From the NCBI RefSeq assembly GCF_003606385.1, contig NZ_CP032514.1:1178001-1242000 (forward strand): a DNA stretch of 64,000 nucleotides, read 5' to 3'. Numbering within the stretch: the first letter of the stretch is position 1; every line of letters starts with the position of its first letter. Positions 9,077-18,492 of the stretch are shown one piece after another. Both the position numbers and the translations under genes were made by a program. The notes below the pieces were generated by a model, which was not told the DNA's origin, did no database searches, and worked only from the letters and a program-made list of their open reading frames with translations. This stretch comes from Actinomyces lilanjuaniae. GTDB taxonomy: Bacteria > Actinomycetota > Actinomycetes > Actinomycetales > Actinomycetaceae.

Positions 9077-11590
9077 TCAGCGGTGTCGTCCGTCCAGGCC
9101 CTGGGGCGGGGTGGAGCGGCACAGGACCCGCAGACGCCGTGTAGGCCGGGTCATGGCCACGTACAGGTCCCCCGGGCTGGCCGCAGCCAGGCGGTCGGGG
9201 TCCAGCAGGACGACGACGTCGAACTCCAGGCCCTTGGCCGCTGCCGCCGCCATGACCGCCACACGGGCACGCAGCACGTCACCGCCGGGTGCCTCCATGG
9301 CCTGAGCCAGCGCCGGGTCCTGGGCCAGCGCCTGGACCACCTGGTCGGTCTCCTGGTCAGCCTCCGCAGTGATGACGGCGAGGCGTCCACCACCGGGACC
9401 GGCCCAGGAGTCCAGGAGGTCACGCTCTTCGCTGACCGCGCTACGCAGCACCTGTGCCCAGGCCTGGTCGTCCTGAGCCGACCGGGTGCCGGAGAGGTCG
9501 TCCACGTGCAGGCAGTCAGGCAGGTCGCGCACGGAGCGCACCGGGTAGGGGGTGGGGTGCCCGAGCGCGCCGACCACGGCCTCGGCCGCCGCCATGATGG
9601 TGGCAGGGGTGCGGTAGCACACGCTGAGCACCTCCTGGCGCAGGGGCGCTGACCCCGACGTCCTCTTACCACTGTGGCCACGAGATCCTCGCGGGGGGCT
9701 CCCACCCGCCGAGGTCCCCAGCCCGGCCAGCGCCTCCTGCCAGCTGGCGGGCGCGTGGGGGCCGGAGTACTGGGCCAGGTCACCGACCACCGTGAAGGAG
9801 CGGACTGGGCAGCGGCGCGCCAGGGCCCGCCAGGCCATAGCGCCCAGCTCCTGGGCCTCGTCGACGACCACGTGCCCGTAGGTCCAGCTCCTGTCCGCGC
9901 GGGCGCGCTCCGCCAAGGTCAGGGACGGGCCTGTACCTTGGACCCGTTGGGCCAGCATCTGCGCGCTGACCATGCCGTTGCCCAGCTCCTGGGACTCAAT
10001 GGCCTGGGCTGCGTAGGCCACCAGCTGCTCGTGGCGCTGAGCCTCCAGACGGGCTTGGTGGGCCTGGGCGTCCTCGCTGGGACCTAGTAGCTCGGCCAGC
10101 TCGTCCAGGAGAGGCACGTCGGCGGCCGTCAGGGCGGAGCCAGCAGGTCGTCGCAGGAGGCCGCGCTCGGTCGCGGTAAGCTCGGGGGCCAGCGTCTCCA
10201 GGAGCTGGGGACGCGTCCACAGCCGCTCCAGGAGCCCCGTGGGCGTGGTCGGCATCCAGCACAGATTGATCTCCCGGCGGGCGTCGCGTGCCGTGCGGAT
10301 GTCCTCGCGGATCCAGGCGCGCGTGTCAGGGTCCGAGACGTCTTGTCCCGTGGCGGCCGCGTACTGGTCGGTCAGCCTCTCCAGGAGCCACAGGACGAAG
10401 GGCTCCCTGGCCTGGTTGTGGGGCTTACCTGAGCGCCGGGCCCGCGTGGCCGCCTCACGCACCTGTGAGGGCTCCAGGACCAGGCTGGTGCCCTCGACCC
10501 TGATAGTGCGCGGCCCGTCAGGAACCCGCTGCAGACTGCGCACCGCGCGACGCAGGATCTCCACCCACGCGGAGCGCCCCTTGATCTCTGCCGCCTGTGC
10601 AGGCTCGGTGCCGCGCGCCCGCACCCCGGGCAGGAGGTCGGACATGGTGGTGGAGACCACCCCGGTCTCTCCCAGCGAGGGCAGGACCTGCTCGACGTAT
10701 CGCAGGAACGTCGGCGAGGGGCCGACCAGCAGCACCCCGGAGCGCTCCAGGCGCTCGCGCTCGGAGTAGAACAGGTAGGCCACCCGGTGCAGCGCCACTG
10801 CGGTCTTGCCCGTGCCGGGACCGCCCTGGACGACGAGGACGCCCCTGCCGCCGGAGGTGACGACCCGGTCCTGCTCCGCCTGGATCGTGGCCACGATGTC
10901 GCCCATGCGGCCGTCACGTGCCGCGGACATGGCCGCGATGAGCGCCCCCTCCCCTTGGAGGTCCTCCTCCTGCAGGTCGTGGGTGCGCCTCCCGCTGCCC
11001 CCGTCATCCTGGTGCCCGTCCTTCCCGCCCAGGGCGGTGACGTCGATCAACTCGTCCTCCACCCCCACCACCGTGCGGTCGCGGGTGTCAATGTGGCGGC
11101 GGCGCACCAGGCCCATCGGGTCGCGTGCAGTGGCCTGGTAGAAGGCGCGGGCCAGAGGAGCGCGCCAGTCCAGGACTACCTCGCGATGCGCAGAGTCCTG
11201 CAGCCCGGTGCGGCCTATGTAGTGGCGTGCGCCGCCGCGTGTGACGGGGGAGGAGCCTCCTGCTGCCTGGGCGGCCTGGGCCGTCATGTCCATCCGTCCG
11301 AAGACCAGCCTGGACTCCACTCCTTCCAGGGAGGAGACCAGGCCGGAGTAGTGGACGGCGTAGGCGTCGCGCTCACCGCGCGACTGGTGGGTGCCGGAGA
11401 CCTCCTGTGCCTCGGTCTCGGCCAGGGACCGGCGGGCCCGGTCCAGCTGGCGGTCCAGTTCGGCGTAGGCGAGGTCGACCACCTGCTGCTCGGTGTCGAG
11501 CTCGCGGCGACGGGCGGCCTCAGCAGACTCAGCAGATGCTGGCTGTCGGGGTCCCGGCTGGTCGCCTGAGGAGGGTGGTGTGTGACTCAC
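9077..11590 (-). CDS. HelD-like superfamily 1 helicase/ATPase
   Basis: UvrD-like superfamily 1 ATPase of 837 residues, closest in layout to HelD/HelR, which bind RNA polymerase and release it from stalled complexes. It has an N-terminal coiled-coil-like segment (EQQVVDLAYAELDRQLDRA), Walker A GGPGTGKTAVALHR, Walker B VVDEAQELGAMAW, and the C-terminal motif VAMTRPTRRLRVL. Acidic and glycine-rich inserts occur near residues 190-215. A UvrD-type DNA repair helicase is less likely, because the spacing from the N-terminus to Walker A (over 240 residues) fits HelD. Some HelD homologues give rifamycin tolerance; nothing here shows that for this one. Confidence 0.8.
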   Translation of the reverse strand: MSHTPPSSGDQPGPRQPASAESAEAARRRELDTEQQVVDLAYAELDRQLDRARRSLAETEAQEVSGTHQSRGERDAYAVHYSGLVSSLEGVESRLVFGRMDMTAQAAQAAGGSSPVTRGGARHYIGRTGLQDSAHREVVLDWRAPLARAFYQATARDPMGLVRRRHIDTRDRTVVGVEDELIDVTALGGKDGHQDDGGSGRRTHDLQEEDLQGEGALIAAMSAARDGRMGDIVATIQAEQDRVVTSGGRGVLVVQGGPGTGKTAVALHRVAYLFYSERERLERSGVLLVGPSPTFLRYVEQVLPSLGETGVVSTTMSDLLPGVRARGTEPAQAAEIKGRSAWVEILRRAVRSLQRVPDGPRTIRVEGTSLVLEPSQVREAATRARRSGKPHNQAREPFVLWLLERLTDQYAAATGQDVSDPDTRAWIREDIRTARDARREINLCWMPTTPTGLLERLWTRPQLLETLAPELTATERGLLRRPAGSALTAADVPLLDELAELLGPSEDAQAHQARLEAQRHEQLVAYAAQAIESQELGNGMVSAQMLAQRVQGTGPSLTLAERARADRSWTYGHVVVDEAQELGAMAWRALARRCPVRSFTVVGDLAQYSGPHAPASWQEALAGLGTSAGGSPPRGSRGHSGKRTSGSAPLRQEVLSVCYRTPATIMAAAEAVVGALGHPTPYPVRSVRDLPDCLHVDDLSGTRSAQDDQAWAQVLRSAVSEERDLLDSWAGPGGGRLAVITAEADQETDQVVQALAQDPALAQAMEAPGGDVLRARVAVMAAAAAKGLEFDVVVLLDPDRLAAASPGDLYVAMTRPTRRLRVLCRSTPPQGLDGRHR

Positions 11591-11917
11591 GTGGCCTCAC
11601 TGAGGGTCAGGGCGGACGGAGCGCGGTCAGGCTGGTGGCAGCAGAGTGTGCCGCCGTCCGCACGGTATACACGGTGCACGGTGCCGTAGCCTCCCACGGC
11701 ACAGGGACGCCCTATTATTCTCCTGCTGCTGTGGCGGCGGGAAAGCCGACGGCGAACAGCGGCCGTCGCTGCCTGGTGTGCCGGGAACACATGGGCGCCT
11801 CGGCTTGTTCGGCCTACAGACGGCGCTGCTCGTCTAGGCTTCGAGCAGTACGGGTCGCCCCGCAGCGGTCCGACCAGGCAGCACCACACGAGGAGACACG
11901 AGGAAGGAGGCAGATCT
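11591..11917. other. Intergenic region between helicase and PAC2 genes
   Basis: This is a 327-bp gap between divergent genes, so it should hold both promoters. A hairpin GTGCCGT-8 nt-ACGGCAC is at 11681-11702. A T-rich patch (CCCTATTATTCTCC) follows at 11710-11723. I see no gene or RNA in it. Confidence 0.5.
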
Positions 11918-12856
11918 GTGAGACCACTGTTCAGCGTGCAGCACCCAGCGGACCAGCCGGTCTCCCCGCGCGTCCTCATCCACTACTTCGAGGGGGCCAT
12001 GGACGCCGGCAACGCTGGGTCGCTCGCTGTCGAGCAGCTCCTCATGACGCTTCCCAACGAGCGGCTGGCGACCTTCGACGTCGACTCCCTTGTGGACTAT
12101 CGTGCCCGACGACCGGTCATGACCTTCACCCACAACACCTACAGCTCGGTGTCCATGCCTGAGTTGGTCCTGGACCTTCTTCACGACGACAACGGGGAGG
12201 ACCTCCTGCTCCTGCACGGCACCGAGCCCGACTACCGGTGGGACGAGTTCGTCGGCGCTGTCGCGCACCTGGCGGTGTCCATGGGTGTGAGCCAGGCGGT
12301 GGGTATCGGTGGTATTCCCATGGCCGTGCCCCACACACGCCCGACCTACGTCCACTTCCACGGCAGCCAGCCGGACCTCCTGCCCACCCAGGCCGAGATC
12401 TTCGGCCACGTGGAGCTTCCTGGCTCACTGGCGGCCTACCTGGAGATGCGCCTGGGTGAGCTGGGGCTGGACTCCCGGGGAGTCTCGGCTGCTATCCCCC
12501 ACTACGTGGCCCGGGACGAGTTCCCGCAAGGAGCCTCGGCGCTGCTGACAGCCGTCGTGCAGTCCACGGGGCTGGCTCTGCCTGTGGGAGACCTGGAGGC
12601 GGCCGCCAGCGCTAATCGTGCCGAGATCGACGCCGAGGCCGCCCAGCAGCCGGAGGTCTCCGCCGTCGTGTCGGCCCTGGAGGCCCAGTACGACGCACTG
12701 GCTCCGCGGATCTCGGCAGCTGACGCCTCCGGCGCGGCCCCGGTGCTCGACCTGCCCAGCGCGGATGAGATCGGTGCCCGGCTAGAGGCCTTCCTGGAGG
12801 CCAACGAGTCCGGCGACCTGGGGCAGCAGGGCTGGAGCCCCAGCCCAGAGGGCTGA
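11918..12856 (+). CDS. PAC2 family protein (proteasome assembly chaperone-like)
   Basis: Cytoplasmic protein of the PAC2 family, 312 residues. Typical features are the opening VLIHYFEGAMDAGNAGSLAVEQLL, the region LLLLHGTEPDYRWDEFV, and IGGIPMAVPHTRP. In actinobacteria this family is widespread and resembles eukaryotic proteasome assembly chaperones, but its biochemical role in these bacteria is not settled. The start is GTG after GAAGGAGG. It is a single gene, convergent with the methyltransferase-like gene that follows. Confidence 0.85.
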   Translation: MRPLFSVQHPADQPVSPRVLIHYFEGAMDAGNAGSLAVEQLLMTLPNERLATFDVDSLVDYRARRPVMTFTHNTYSSVSMPELVLDLLHDDNGEDLLLLHGTEPDYRWDEFVGAVAHLAVSMGVSQAVGIGGIPMAVPHTRPTYVHFHGSQPDLLPTQAEIFGHVELPGSLAAYLEMRLGELGLDSRGVSAAIPHYVARDEFPQGASALLTAVVQSTGLALPVGDLEAAASANRAEIDAEAAQQPEVSAVVSALEAQYDALAPRISAADASGAAPVLDLPSADEIGARLEAFLEANESGDLGQQGWSPSPEG

Positions 12857-12923
12857 GCTCCTGCTGCCCGACCGGGCTCGCTCGGGGTCCCTCAGCGTCC
12901 CTCAGCGACGGGGCAACGCAGTC

Positions 12924-13754
12924 TCAGCCACGGGTCAGCGGGAGGTCTGCGGGGTCCCAGGCGCGTACGGGGAGGGGCAGGCGTCGCACCGCACGGTCGA
13001 TCTCCTCGCGTTCGCGGGTGCTGTAGGGGTCGCGTCGCGCGACGGTCACGACGTTTCCCTGTCGTCTGCCCCTAGCGGCAGCAGCGTCAGCCACCACGAG
13101 GACACCTCCGAAGATCGCGGTGAGGACGGACAGCTCCTGGTGCAGCGGCGCGCGCGGGGTCGACAGGGAGTTGGTCAGCAGCAGTCCCCCCGGTGCCAGG
13201 GCGGAGGAGCAGGAGGTGAGGAACTTCTCGGTGCGGCAGAAGTCCGGGACCTGTCCGGCCGCGAACACGTCACGTACCACGACGTCCCAGCTCCCGGCGT
13301 CCAGGGTATCCACGACCTCGGCCGCGTCGCCGACCCTGATTCGTAGCCGAGGTGAGCGTGGCAGGTCGAACCACTGCCGTACCAGACGGGCCAGTACCTC
13401 GTCGATCTCCACCGCCAGCTGCCGGGACCCTGGCCGAGCCGCGTCCCAGGCCCGAGCGAGCGCGCATCCCGCTCCGCCCAGGTGCGCGGCCCGGACTGCT
13501 GCCTCCGGGCCGCGCAGCACCGTCAGCACCGCGTCCATCTGCTGGTGGTACTCAAAGTCCAGGTGGGCGGGGTCACGCAGGTCGAGGTAGGAGGACTCCG
13601 CGCCGTCCAGGAGAAGCAGCACCCCGGTGTCCCTGACGACCAGCTCGGCGGTGGAGCAGGAGGTGGTGACAGGCCCCGAGGGCAGCGTCTGCACAGCGTC
13701 GGGCCTGCGGGACTGGCGGGACACGACCCCCTTGAATCCGCGCTTACGTGTCAC
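12924..13754 (-). CDS. Spermidine synthase-like SAM-binding protein
   Basis: Rossmann-fold protein of 276 residues from the spermidine synthase-like group. VLTVLRGPEAAVRAAHLGGAGCALARAW is the glycine-rich cofactor region, LAVEIDEVLARLVRQWFDLP contains the acidic residue expected at the end of strand 2, and WDVVVRDVFAAGQVPDF is the active-site strand. The usual GGGxG motif is altered to LGGAGC. Such single-domain actinobacterial members may not make spermidine, so the substrate is open. It is divergent from dinB, and the 161 bp between them should hold both promoters. Confidence 0.75.
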   Translation of the reverse strand: MTRKRGFKGVVSRQSRRPDAVQTLPSGPVTTSCSTAELVVRDTGVLLLLDGAESSYLDLRDPAHLDFEYHQQMDAVLTVLRGPEAAVRAAHLGGAGCALARAWDAARPGSRQLAVEIDEVLARLVRQWFDLPRSPRLRIRVGDAAEVVDTLDAGSWDVVVRDVFAAGQVPDFCRTEKFLTSCSSALAPGGLLLTNSLSTPRAPLHQELSVLTAIFGGVLVVADAAAARGRRQGNVVTVARRDPYSTREREEIDRAVRRLPLPVRAWDPADLPLTRG

Positions 13755-13915
13755 AGGGACAGGTTAGCCTGGACGAGGATGCCGCGTGCGGGGTGCCTGC
13801 CGGGGTGCGCTGCGGAGTGGACGCGGTCGTAGCGTTGTCACCGGCTCTGAGGAGGGGCGCTGTCGGCGGTACCGCTGCGGCTGAGGAAGAGATTGCGGAT
13901 AGGGAGGTGAGGGTC

Positions 13916-15150
13916 ATGAGCAGGGCTCCGCGGGCGGAGTCAGCCCGTCGCTCCTGGGGGGAGGACGACTCCGGGACCCCAATCCTGCACGTGGACATGG
14001 ACGCCTTCTTCGCCTCCGTGGAGGTCATGGAGCATCCTGAGCTGGAGGGGCGGCCGGTCGTCGTCGGGGGCTCCCACGGACGTGGCGTGGTCTCTGCCGC
14101 GTCTTATGAGGCTCGTGCCTACGGCGTGTCCTCGGCCATGCCCATGGCGGAGGCGCTGCGGCGCTGCCCCCAGGCCGTGGTGCTGCCCGTGCGCCACGAG
14201 CTCTACAGCCAGGTGTCGGCCAGGGTTATGGCGGTGCTGGTCGAAGTGACCCCTGTCCTGGAGAGGGTCAGTGTGGACGAGGCCTTTCTGGACGTCTCGG
14301 GCGCCAGGCGCCGCATGGGCGGCCCCGTCCAGGTCGCTACCTGGATCCGTGAGCAGGTGCGCGGCCGCGTAGGGGTTCCCGCCTCGGTCGGGGTGGCCTC
14401 CACCAAGTTCGTCGCCAAGCTCGCCTCGGCCCACGCCAAGCCTGACGGCCTGCTCCTGATCCCGGCTGAAGCCACCAGGGACTTCCTGGACCTGCTCCCC
14501 GTGGAGGCACTGTGGGGGGTGGGTGCCAGGAGCGCGCAGGTGCTCCAGCGCTGGGGTATCAAGGACGTGCGGACCCTGGCCGCCACGGACGTGCGCCGTC
14601 TGGAGAAGATCCTCGGTACCGCTGCCGGGCGCCATCTTCACGACCTCTCCCACGGCATCGACCCCAGGCCTGTCAACCCGGTCCGTGAGGAGAAGTCCGT
14701 CGGTACCGAGACCACCTTCTACTCCACTATTACCGACCGTGAGCACGCTCGCCGGGTCCTGCTGGACCAGACCCACCAGTGCGCCGCCAGGCTGCGCGCT
14801 GGGTCTCTGCGCTGCCGCGTCGTGGTGCTCAAGGCCCGGGGGGCGGACTTCACCACGGTGACCCGCTCGCGGACCCTGGCCGTGCCAACGGACCTGGCCC
14901 GTGACGTCTGGCAGGCACTGGGCGGTCTCTTCGACGCGCTGCCCACGCCCCCGGAGGCTTCCGCCTGCTGGGCGTTCGGGTCGAGGGACTGTTCCGCGTC
15001 CAGGAGGGTGTCCAGCTCCTCCTGGACGAGGACCCCCGATACGGCGCGCCGGAGAGGGCTGCGGACGCCGTGCGCAGACGCTGGGGCGGGCAGGCCCTGA
15101 GGCCAGCCAGCCTGCTGCCCCCGCCGACCTCACCACGTCCCGAGGGATGA
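13916..15150 (+). CDS. dinB: DNA polymerase IV, frameshifted as sequenced
   Basis: Y-family translesion DNA polymerase. Motifs are ILHVDMDAFFASVEV with catalytic Asp residues, SYEARAYGVSSAMPM, SVDEAFLDVSG with the second catalytic acidic pair, and the helix-hairpin-helix LWGVGARSAQVLQRWGI, followed by the little-finger domain with EKSVGTETTF. The ATG at 13916 follows AGGGAGG. The frame breaks at 14953-14954; one more G gives PPGGFRLLGVRVEGLFRVQEGVQ and carries the protein to the TGA at 15148-15150 (411 residues). No SOS box of the CGAAC-N4-GTTCG type is seen upstream. Confidence 0.88.
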
Positions 15151-15289
15151 CCAATCTGGCTCCCAGGTTTTCCCGGGGCACAACAAGGCCTATCCTGGCT
15201 GTGGCGGAACAGCGGCCCCAGCCGACCGCGTAGACCGTCCCGCTACGACGCACACGACTCCACCCCCTGGCTCAGAAACGAGGAGCACG

Positions 15290-15670
15290 ATGGCACTGTC
15301 AGAGCGAGAGCAGCAGGTCCTGCGTGATCTGGAGTCGCAGCTCCACCAGGAGGACCCGGGACTTGCCGACACGATGGACAGCAGGACGACTGGGCCCCTG
15401 CGTCTGTCCCCCAGGCACATCGGGGCCGGAGTCGCCCTGGTGCTAGTGGGGATGAGCCTGGTCGTCGGCGGTGTGGTTGTGCGTAACAGCGTGATCTCTA
15501 TCCTGCTGGGTGTCGTCGGCTTCGGGATGGCCGTCTGGGGTGTCACCCTCGCCCTGACGCGTGTGGAGGCCGGTGGCGGTCCTGGGTCGTCCCGACGTCC
15601 CTCACGGCGTTCCTCCTTCATGGACCGTCAGTCGCAGCGGTGGGACCGTCGGCGCGGTTCTCAGGGCTGA
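15290..15670 (+). CDS. DUF3040 small membrane protein
   Basis: Actinobacterial DUF3040 protein of 126 residues. It opens with the family signature LSEREQQVLRDLESQLHQEDPGLA. Two hydrophobic helices follow (IGAGVALVLVGMSLVVGGVVV and SVISILLGVVGFGMAVWGVTL), then a basic C-terminal tail rich in Arg and Ser. In many actinobacteria this gene lies just before mraZ and the cell wall cluster, as here. Its function is not known. Confidence 0.88.
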   Translation: MALSEREQQVLRDLESQLHQEDPGLADTMDSRTTGPLRLSPRHIGAGVALVLVGMSLVVGGVVVRNSVISILLGVVGFGMAVWGVTLALTRVEAGGGPGSSRRPSRRSSFMDRQSQRWDRRRGSQG

Positions 15671-15868
15671 GCGAGCCGTGCCTGACGGGGGTGACGTGTG
15701 CGTGCCCACGAGCAGGTGTCCCTGGGTGCCGTGCGCACGCTGCGTCGGCATCGAGTGATGTGTACGCCCTGACCGGGTGCGCCGGTCGTTCCTGTGTGGT
15801 GCCGGGTATCGCGTCTCCTCCCTCCACTGTCCTCCACCCGGTCGGCCTCGCCAACGTGCCCGGTAGAC

Positions 15869-15902
15869 GTGGAGGCTGCGGGCTCCCTCCCGCAGCCTCC
15901 AC
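15869..15902 (+). terminator. Strong hairpin, probable terminator of the DUF3040 gene
   Basis: The arms GTGGAGGCTGCGGG and CCCGCAGCCTCCAC pair perfectly over 14 bp around the loop CTCCCT. There is no T tract, as is common for actinobacterial terminators. It lies 199 bp after the DUF3040 stop and would insulate the mraZ promoter from upstream transcription. Confidence 0.65.
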
Positions 15903-16173
15903 ATGAGTCCCGCGTGAGAACCTCGCCTGTCCCCGGACCCCTTCCCGGCTCCCTCGATCCCTAAACACCCAGCCTGTCCCTCTTACCTGTCCCTCTCTGA
16001 TGCCTTTTCCTGACCCTTCCTGACCCGCCCGGGCTGGGGCGTAGTCGTCCCGGCTCTCCTGCGCCCGGTGCCCGGAGAGGTCGGCCGTGACTGGCGTGTC
16101 GCGTCCCCCTCCACTTCCCTCCACCACGGCAGATCCGCTTGATCTGGCGGAAGACGACGTCGTGACGTGACAG

Positions 16174-16238
16174 CCTTCCCGCACGGCGTGGGAAGGAGGG
16201 GAGGAAAGTGGAGTAAGGTGGGGGCCAGGGGAAAGCCG
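16174..16238. promoter_or_regulatory. Candidate MraZ-binding repeats and inverted repeat
   Basis: An inverted repeat CCTTCCC-9 nt-GGGAAGG lies at 16174-16196. From 16189 onward, G-rich units recur every 10 bp: TGGGA at 16189, GGGAG at 16199, TGGAG at 16209, TGGGG at 16219 and GGGAA at 16229. In other bacteria MraZ binds TGGGN repeats separated by 5 nt (10-bp period) before its own gene. The match in pattern and place suggests autoregulation of the cluster. Confidence 0.55.
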
Positions 16239-16257
16239 AGGGGAAGGAGGTGTCCCG

Positions 16258-16688
16258 TTGTTCCTGGGCACCCACGCCCCAAAGCTGGATGAGAAGGGCC
16301 GTCTCATCCTGCCTGCCAAGTTTCGTGAGGAGCTGGCTGGCGGCGTGGTGATCACCCGAGGTCAGGAGCACTGTCTGTACGCGTTCACCTCTGCGGAGTT
16401 CGAGCGCATGTACGCACAGCTCCGTGAGGCACCTCTGGCCCAGAAGCAGGCACGCGACTACATCCGAGTCATGCTCTCAGGAGCGGACTCCCAGGTTCCG
16501 GACAAGCAGGGGCGGATCACCCTCCCCGCTCAGCTTCGCAGCTATGCCGGGCTGAGACGGGACCTGGCCGTTATCGGGCAGGGGCCCGGGTGGAGATATG
16601 GGACGCCACTGCCTGGAGCGACTACCTGGCCGCTCAGGAGCAGGTCTTTGCCGACACAGCCGAGGAGATCATCCCCGGGTTCTTCTGA
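16258..16688 (+). CDS. mraZ: Transcriptional regulator MraZ, frameshifted as sequenced
   Basis: AbrB-fold regulator of the division and cell wall cluster, with two copies of the family motif: [17 protein letters not shown] near residue 10 and [19 protein letters not shown] near residue 83. The start is a TTG after GGAAGGAGG. The frame breaks at 16576-16578, where one more G restores [20 protein letters not shown] and a normal end at 16686-16688 (143 residues). Without repair the last third is replaced by a foreign reading. It is the first gene of the cluster, and G-rich repeats lie just upstream. Confidence 0.9.
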
Positions 16689-16864
16689 GACGCCCCGACG
16701 GTGACCCGCCTGACGAGGTCTCCGCCCGATGCCGAGTCCGGCACCTCTTCCCCGGTGCCGGAACCACGGGAGGAGTCCTGGCCAGGTGGCTCACCGGGGC
16801 GGGGGCCTTGGCCCCGGCAGGACAGACCGACGTAGCAGGAAGACAGCCGGAAGGAGGACATGCC

Positions 16865-18004
16865 GTGACCGCTGCTGGCACTACACGCCTACCACCACAG
16901 CCGCTGCAGGCGGAGGATGTCGCCCGTCGGCACGCTCCCGTCCTCCTGGGGCGCTGCCTGGACCTCCTGGAACCTGCCCTGGCTACCGCGGACGCCAACG
17001 GGGAGGCGGGGCGGGGCGCACCGCTTATGGTCGACTGCACCCTGGGCATGGGTGGGCACACCCAGGCAGCCCTGGACCGCTTCCAGGGCCTGCGTGTCAT
17101 CGGTATCGACCGCGACCCGCAGGCCCTCCGCCTGGCCCAGGCGCGGCTGGCCCGCTACGGGGGACGTTTCCTCGCTGTCCACGGTACCTACGACCAGGTG
17201 GCTGAGATCGTGCGGGAGCATGCCCCCCTCCTCGCAGGTGCAGCCGACGGCACTGTTGACGCCGTCCTCATGGATCTGGGCGTGTCCTCCCTCCAGCTGG
17301 ACGAGGCCGCCCGCGGTTTCGCCTACTCCAGGCCCGTGCCCCTGGACATGCGTATGGACCAGACCACTGGTCCCACGGCCCGTGACCTCCTGGCAACTGA
17401 GGACGCGGCCAGCCTTACCTGGATCCTGCGGGTGTACGGGGAGGAGCGTTTCGCCTCCCAGATCGCCCGGGCGGTGGTGCGTCGCCGTGAGGCGGGGAAC
17501 CCGGTGACCACCAGCCAGGACCTGGCTGACCTGGTCCGCCAGGTGGTCCCGGCGGCGTCGCGCCGTAGCGGAGGCCACCCCGCCAAGCGCACCTTCCAGG
17601 CGCTGCGCGTCGCCGTCAACTCCGAGCTGGAGATCCTGGAGACCGCGGTACCGCGGGTACTGAACTGCCTGCGGGTCGGTGGGCGCGTGGTGGTGGAGTC
17701 CTACCAGTCCCTGGAGGACAGGATCGTCAAGCGGGCACTGGTGTCAGGCGCGACCACCAGAGCGCCCCACGGTCTTCCCGCCGTCCCGGACTCCGACCGC
17801 CCCTACCTCGAGCTGCTCACCCACGGTGCCGTCAGGGCTGGTCCCGACGAGGTCGCGCTCAACCCGCGGGCGGCATCCGTGAGACTGCGGGCAGCGGCCC
17901 GCACCAGGAGCGTGCAGGAGGCGCCCGCACCCGAGCCCCGCGGCGGCCCGTATGCGCGCCGTACAGACACCAGTAACCGACGAGGAAAGGCCGGCAAGAG
18001 ATGA
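16865..18004 (+). CDS. rsmH: 16S rRNA (cytosine(1402)-N(4))-methyltransferase
   Basis: RsmH (MraW) methylates C1402 of 16S rRNA using SAM. It has HAPVLLGRCLDLL, the SAM loop VDCTLGMGGHTQAAL, VIGIDRDPQAL, and the family block MDLGVSSLQLDEAARGFAYS...PLDMRMD, then HPAKRTFQALRVAVNSELE. The GTG at 16865 follows GGAAGGAGG; longer readings upstream run through mraZ in another frame. There is a short insert (DANGEAGRGAP) before the SAM loop. It has 379 residues, slightly long for the family because of the N-terminal extension. It overlaps ftsL by 4 bp. Confidence 0.93.
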   Translation: MTAAGTTRLPPQPLQAEDVARRHAPVLLGRCLDLLEPALATADANGEAGRGAPLMVDCTLGMGGHTQAALDRFQGLRVIGIDRDPQALRLAQARLARYGGRFLAVHGTYDQVAEIVREHAPLLAGAADGTVDAVLMDLGVSSLQLDEAARGFAYSRPVPLDMRMDQTTGPTARDLLATEDAASLTWILRVYGEERFASQIARAVVRRREAGNPVTTSQDLADLVRQVVPAASRRSGGHPAKRTFQALRVAVNSELEILETAVPRVLNCLRVGGRVVVESYQSLEDRIVKRALVSGATTRAPHGLPAVPDSDRPYLELLTHGAVRAGPDEVALNPRAASVRLRAAARTRSVQEAPAPEPRGGPYARRTDTSNRRGKAGKR

Positions 18005-18486
18005 GCGCAGCCGCGACAGCGCGAGCAACCCGTCCCGCTGCGACACGTCGTTCCGCAGTGTCCTGGGGCGGCTCCCTGGTAGCAGGTGAGGGCGACGCCC
18101 GTGGGCTCCAGCACGACGAGGCAGGTACCAGTCGTCCTCGGCTGCGTGTGGTCACAGGAACCGCCCCCGCACGCACCACCCTGCCCTTCCTGGCGATCAT
18201 CATCCTCGTCCTGGCGGGAGCGCTGGTCGCCTCCATGCTGCTCAACGCCCGCATGGCTGACACCGCCTACCGGATGAAGGAGGCGCAGGTCGAGCTCAAC
18301 GTCCTCAACGACCACGTGGAGACGCTGCGCACCGACGTCCAGGAGGCCTCCGCCCCGGACTCCTTGGCGACCCGTGCCTCCGAGCGGGGTATGGTCCCGG
18401 CGGGGGCGCCCGGAGTGGTGGACCTGGAGCGCTCCACGCTGACGGAGGGCTCCCCTGCCACCGATGACGCGAACCAGGCGGGGTAG
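18001..18486 (+). CDS. ftsL: FtsL-like cell division protein
   Basis: Bitopic division protein that forms a coiled coil with FtsB/DivIC and links to FtsQ and FtsWI. It has a long Ala/Arg-rich cytoplasmic N-terminus, one membrane helix (LPFLAIIILVLAGALVASMLL, about residues 61-81), and then a coiled-coil stretch KEAQVELNVLNDHVETLRTDVQEA. Sequence identity is low in this family, so the name rests on topology and position. The ATG overlaps the rsmH stop (ATGA), and ftsI begins 6 bp after its stop. Confidence 0.82.
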   Translation: MSAAATARATRPAATRRSAVSWGGSLVAGEGDARGLQHDEAGTSRPRLRVVTGTAPARTTLPFLAIIILVLAGALVASMLLNARMADTAYRMKEAQVELNVLNDHVETLRTDVQEASAPDSLATRASERGMVPAGAPGVVDLERSTLTEGSPATDDANQAG

Positions 18487-18492
18487 CCTGCG

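Larger units (their letters stand above)
15671..16257. other. Intergenic region before mraZ
   Basis: This is a 587-bp gap without a convincing gene. It holds a strong hairpin at 15869-15902, an inverted repeat at 16174-16196, and purine-rich repeats with a 10-bp period at 16189-16238. The last two should form the control region of the cell wall cluster. Confidence 0.6.
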
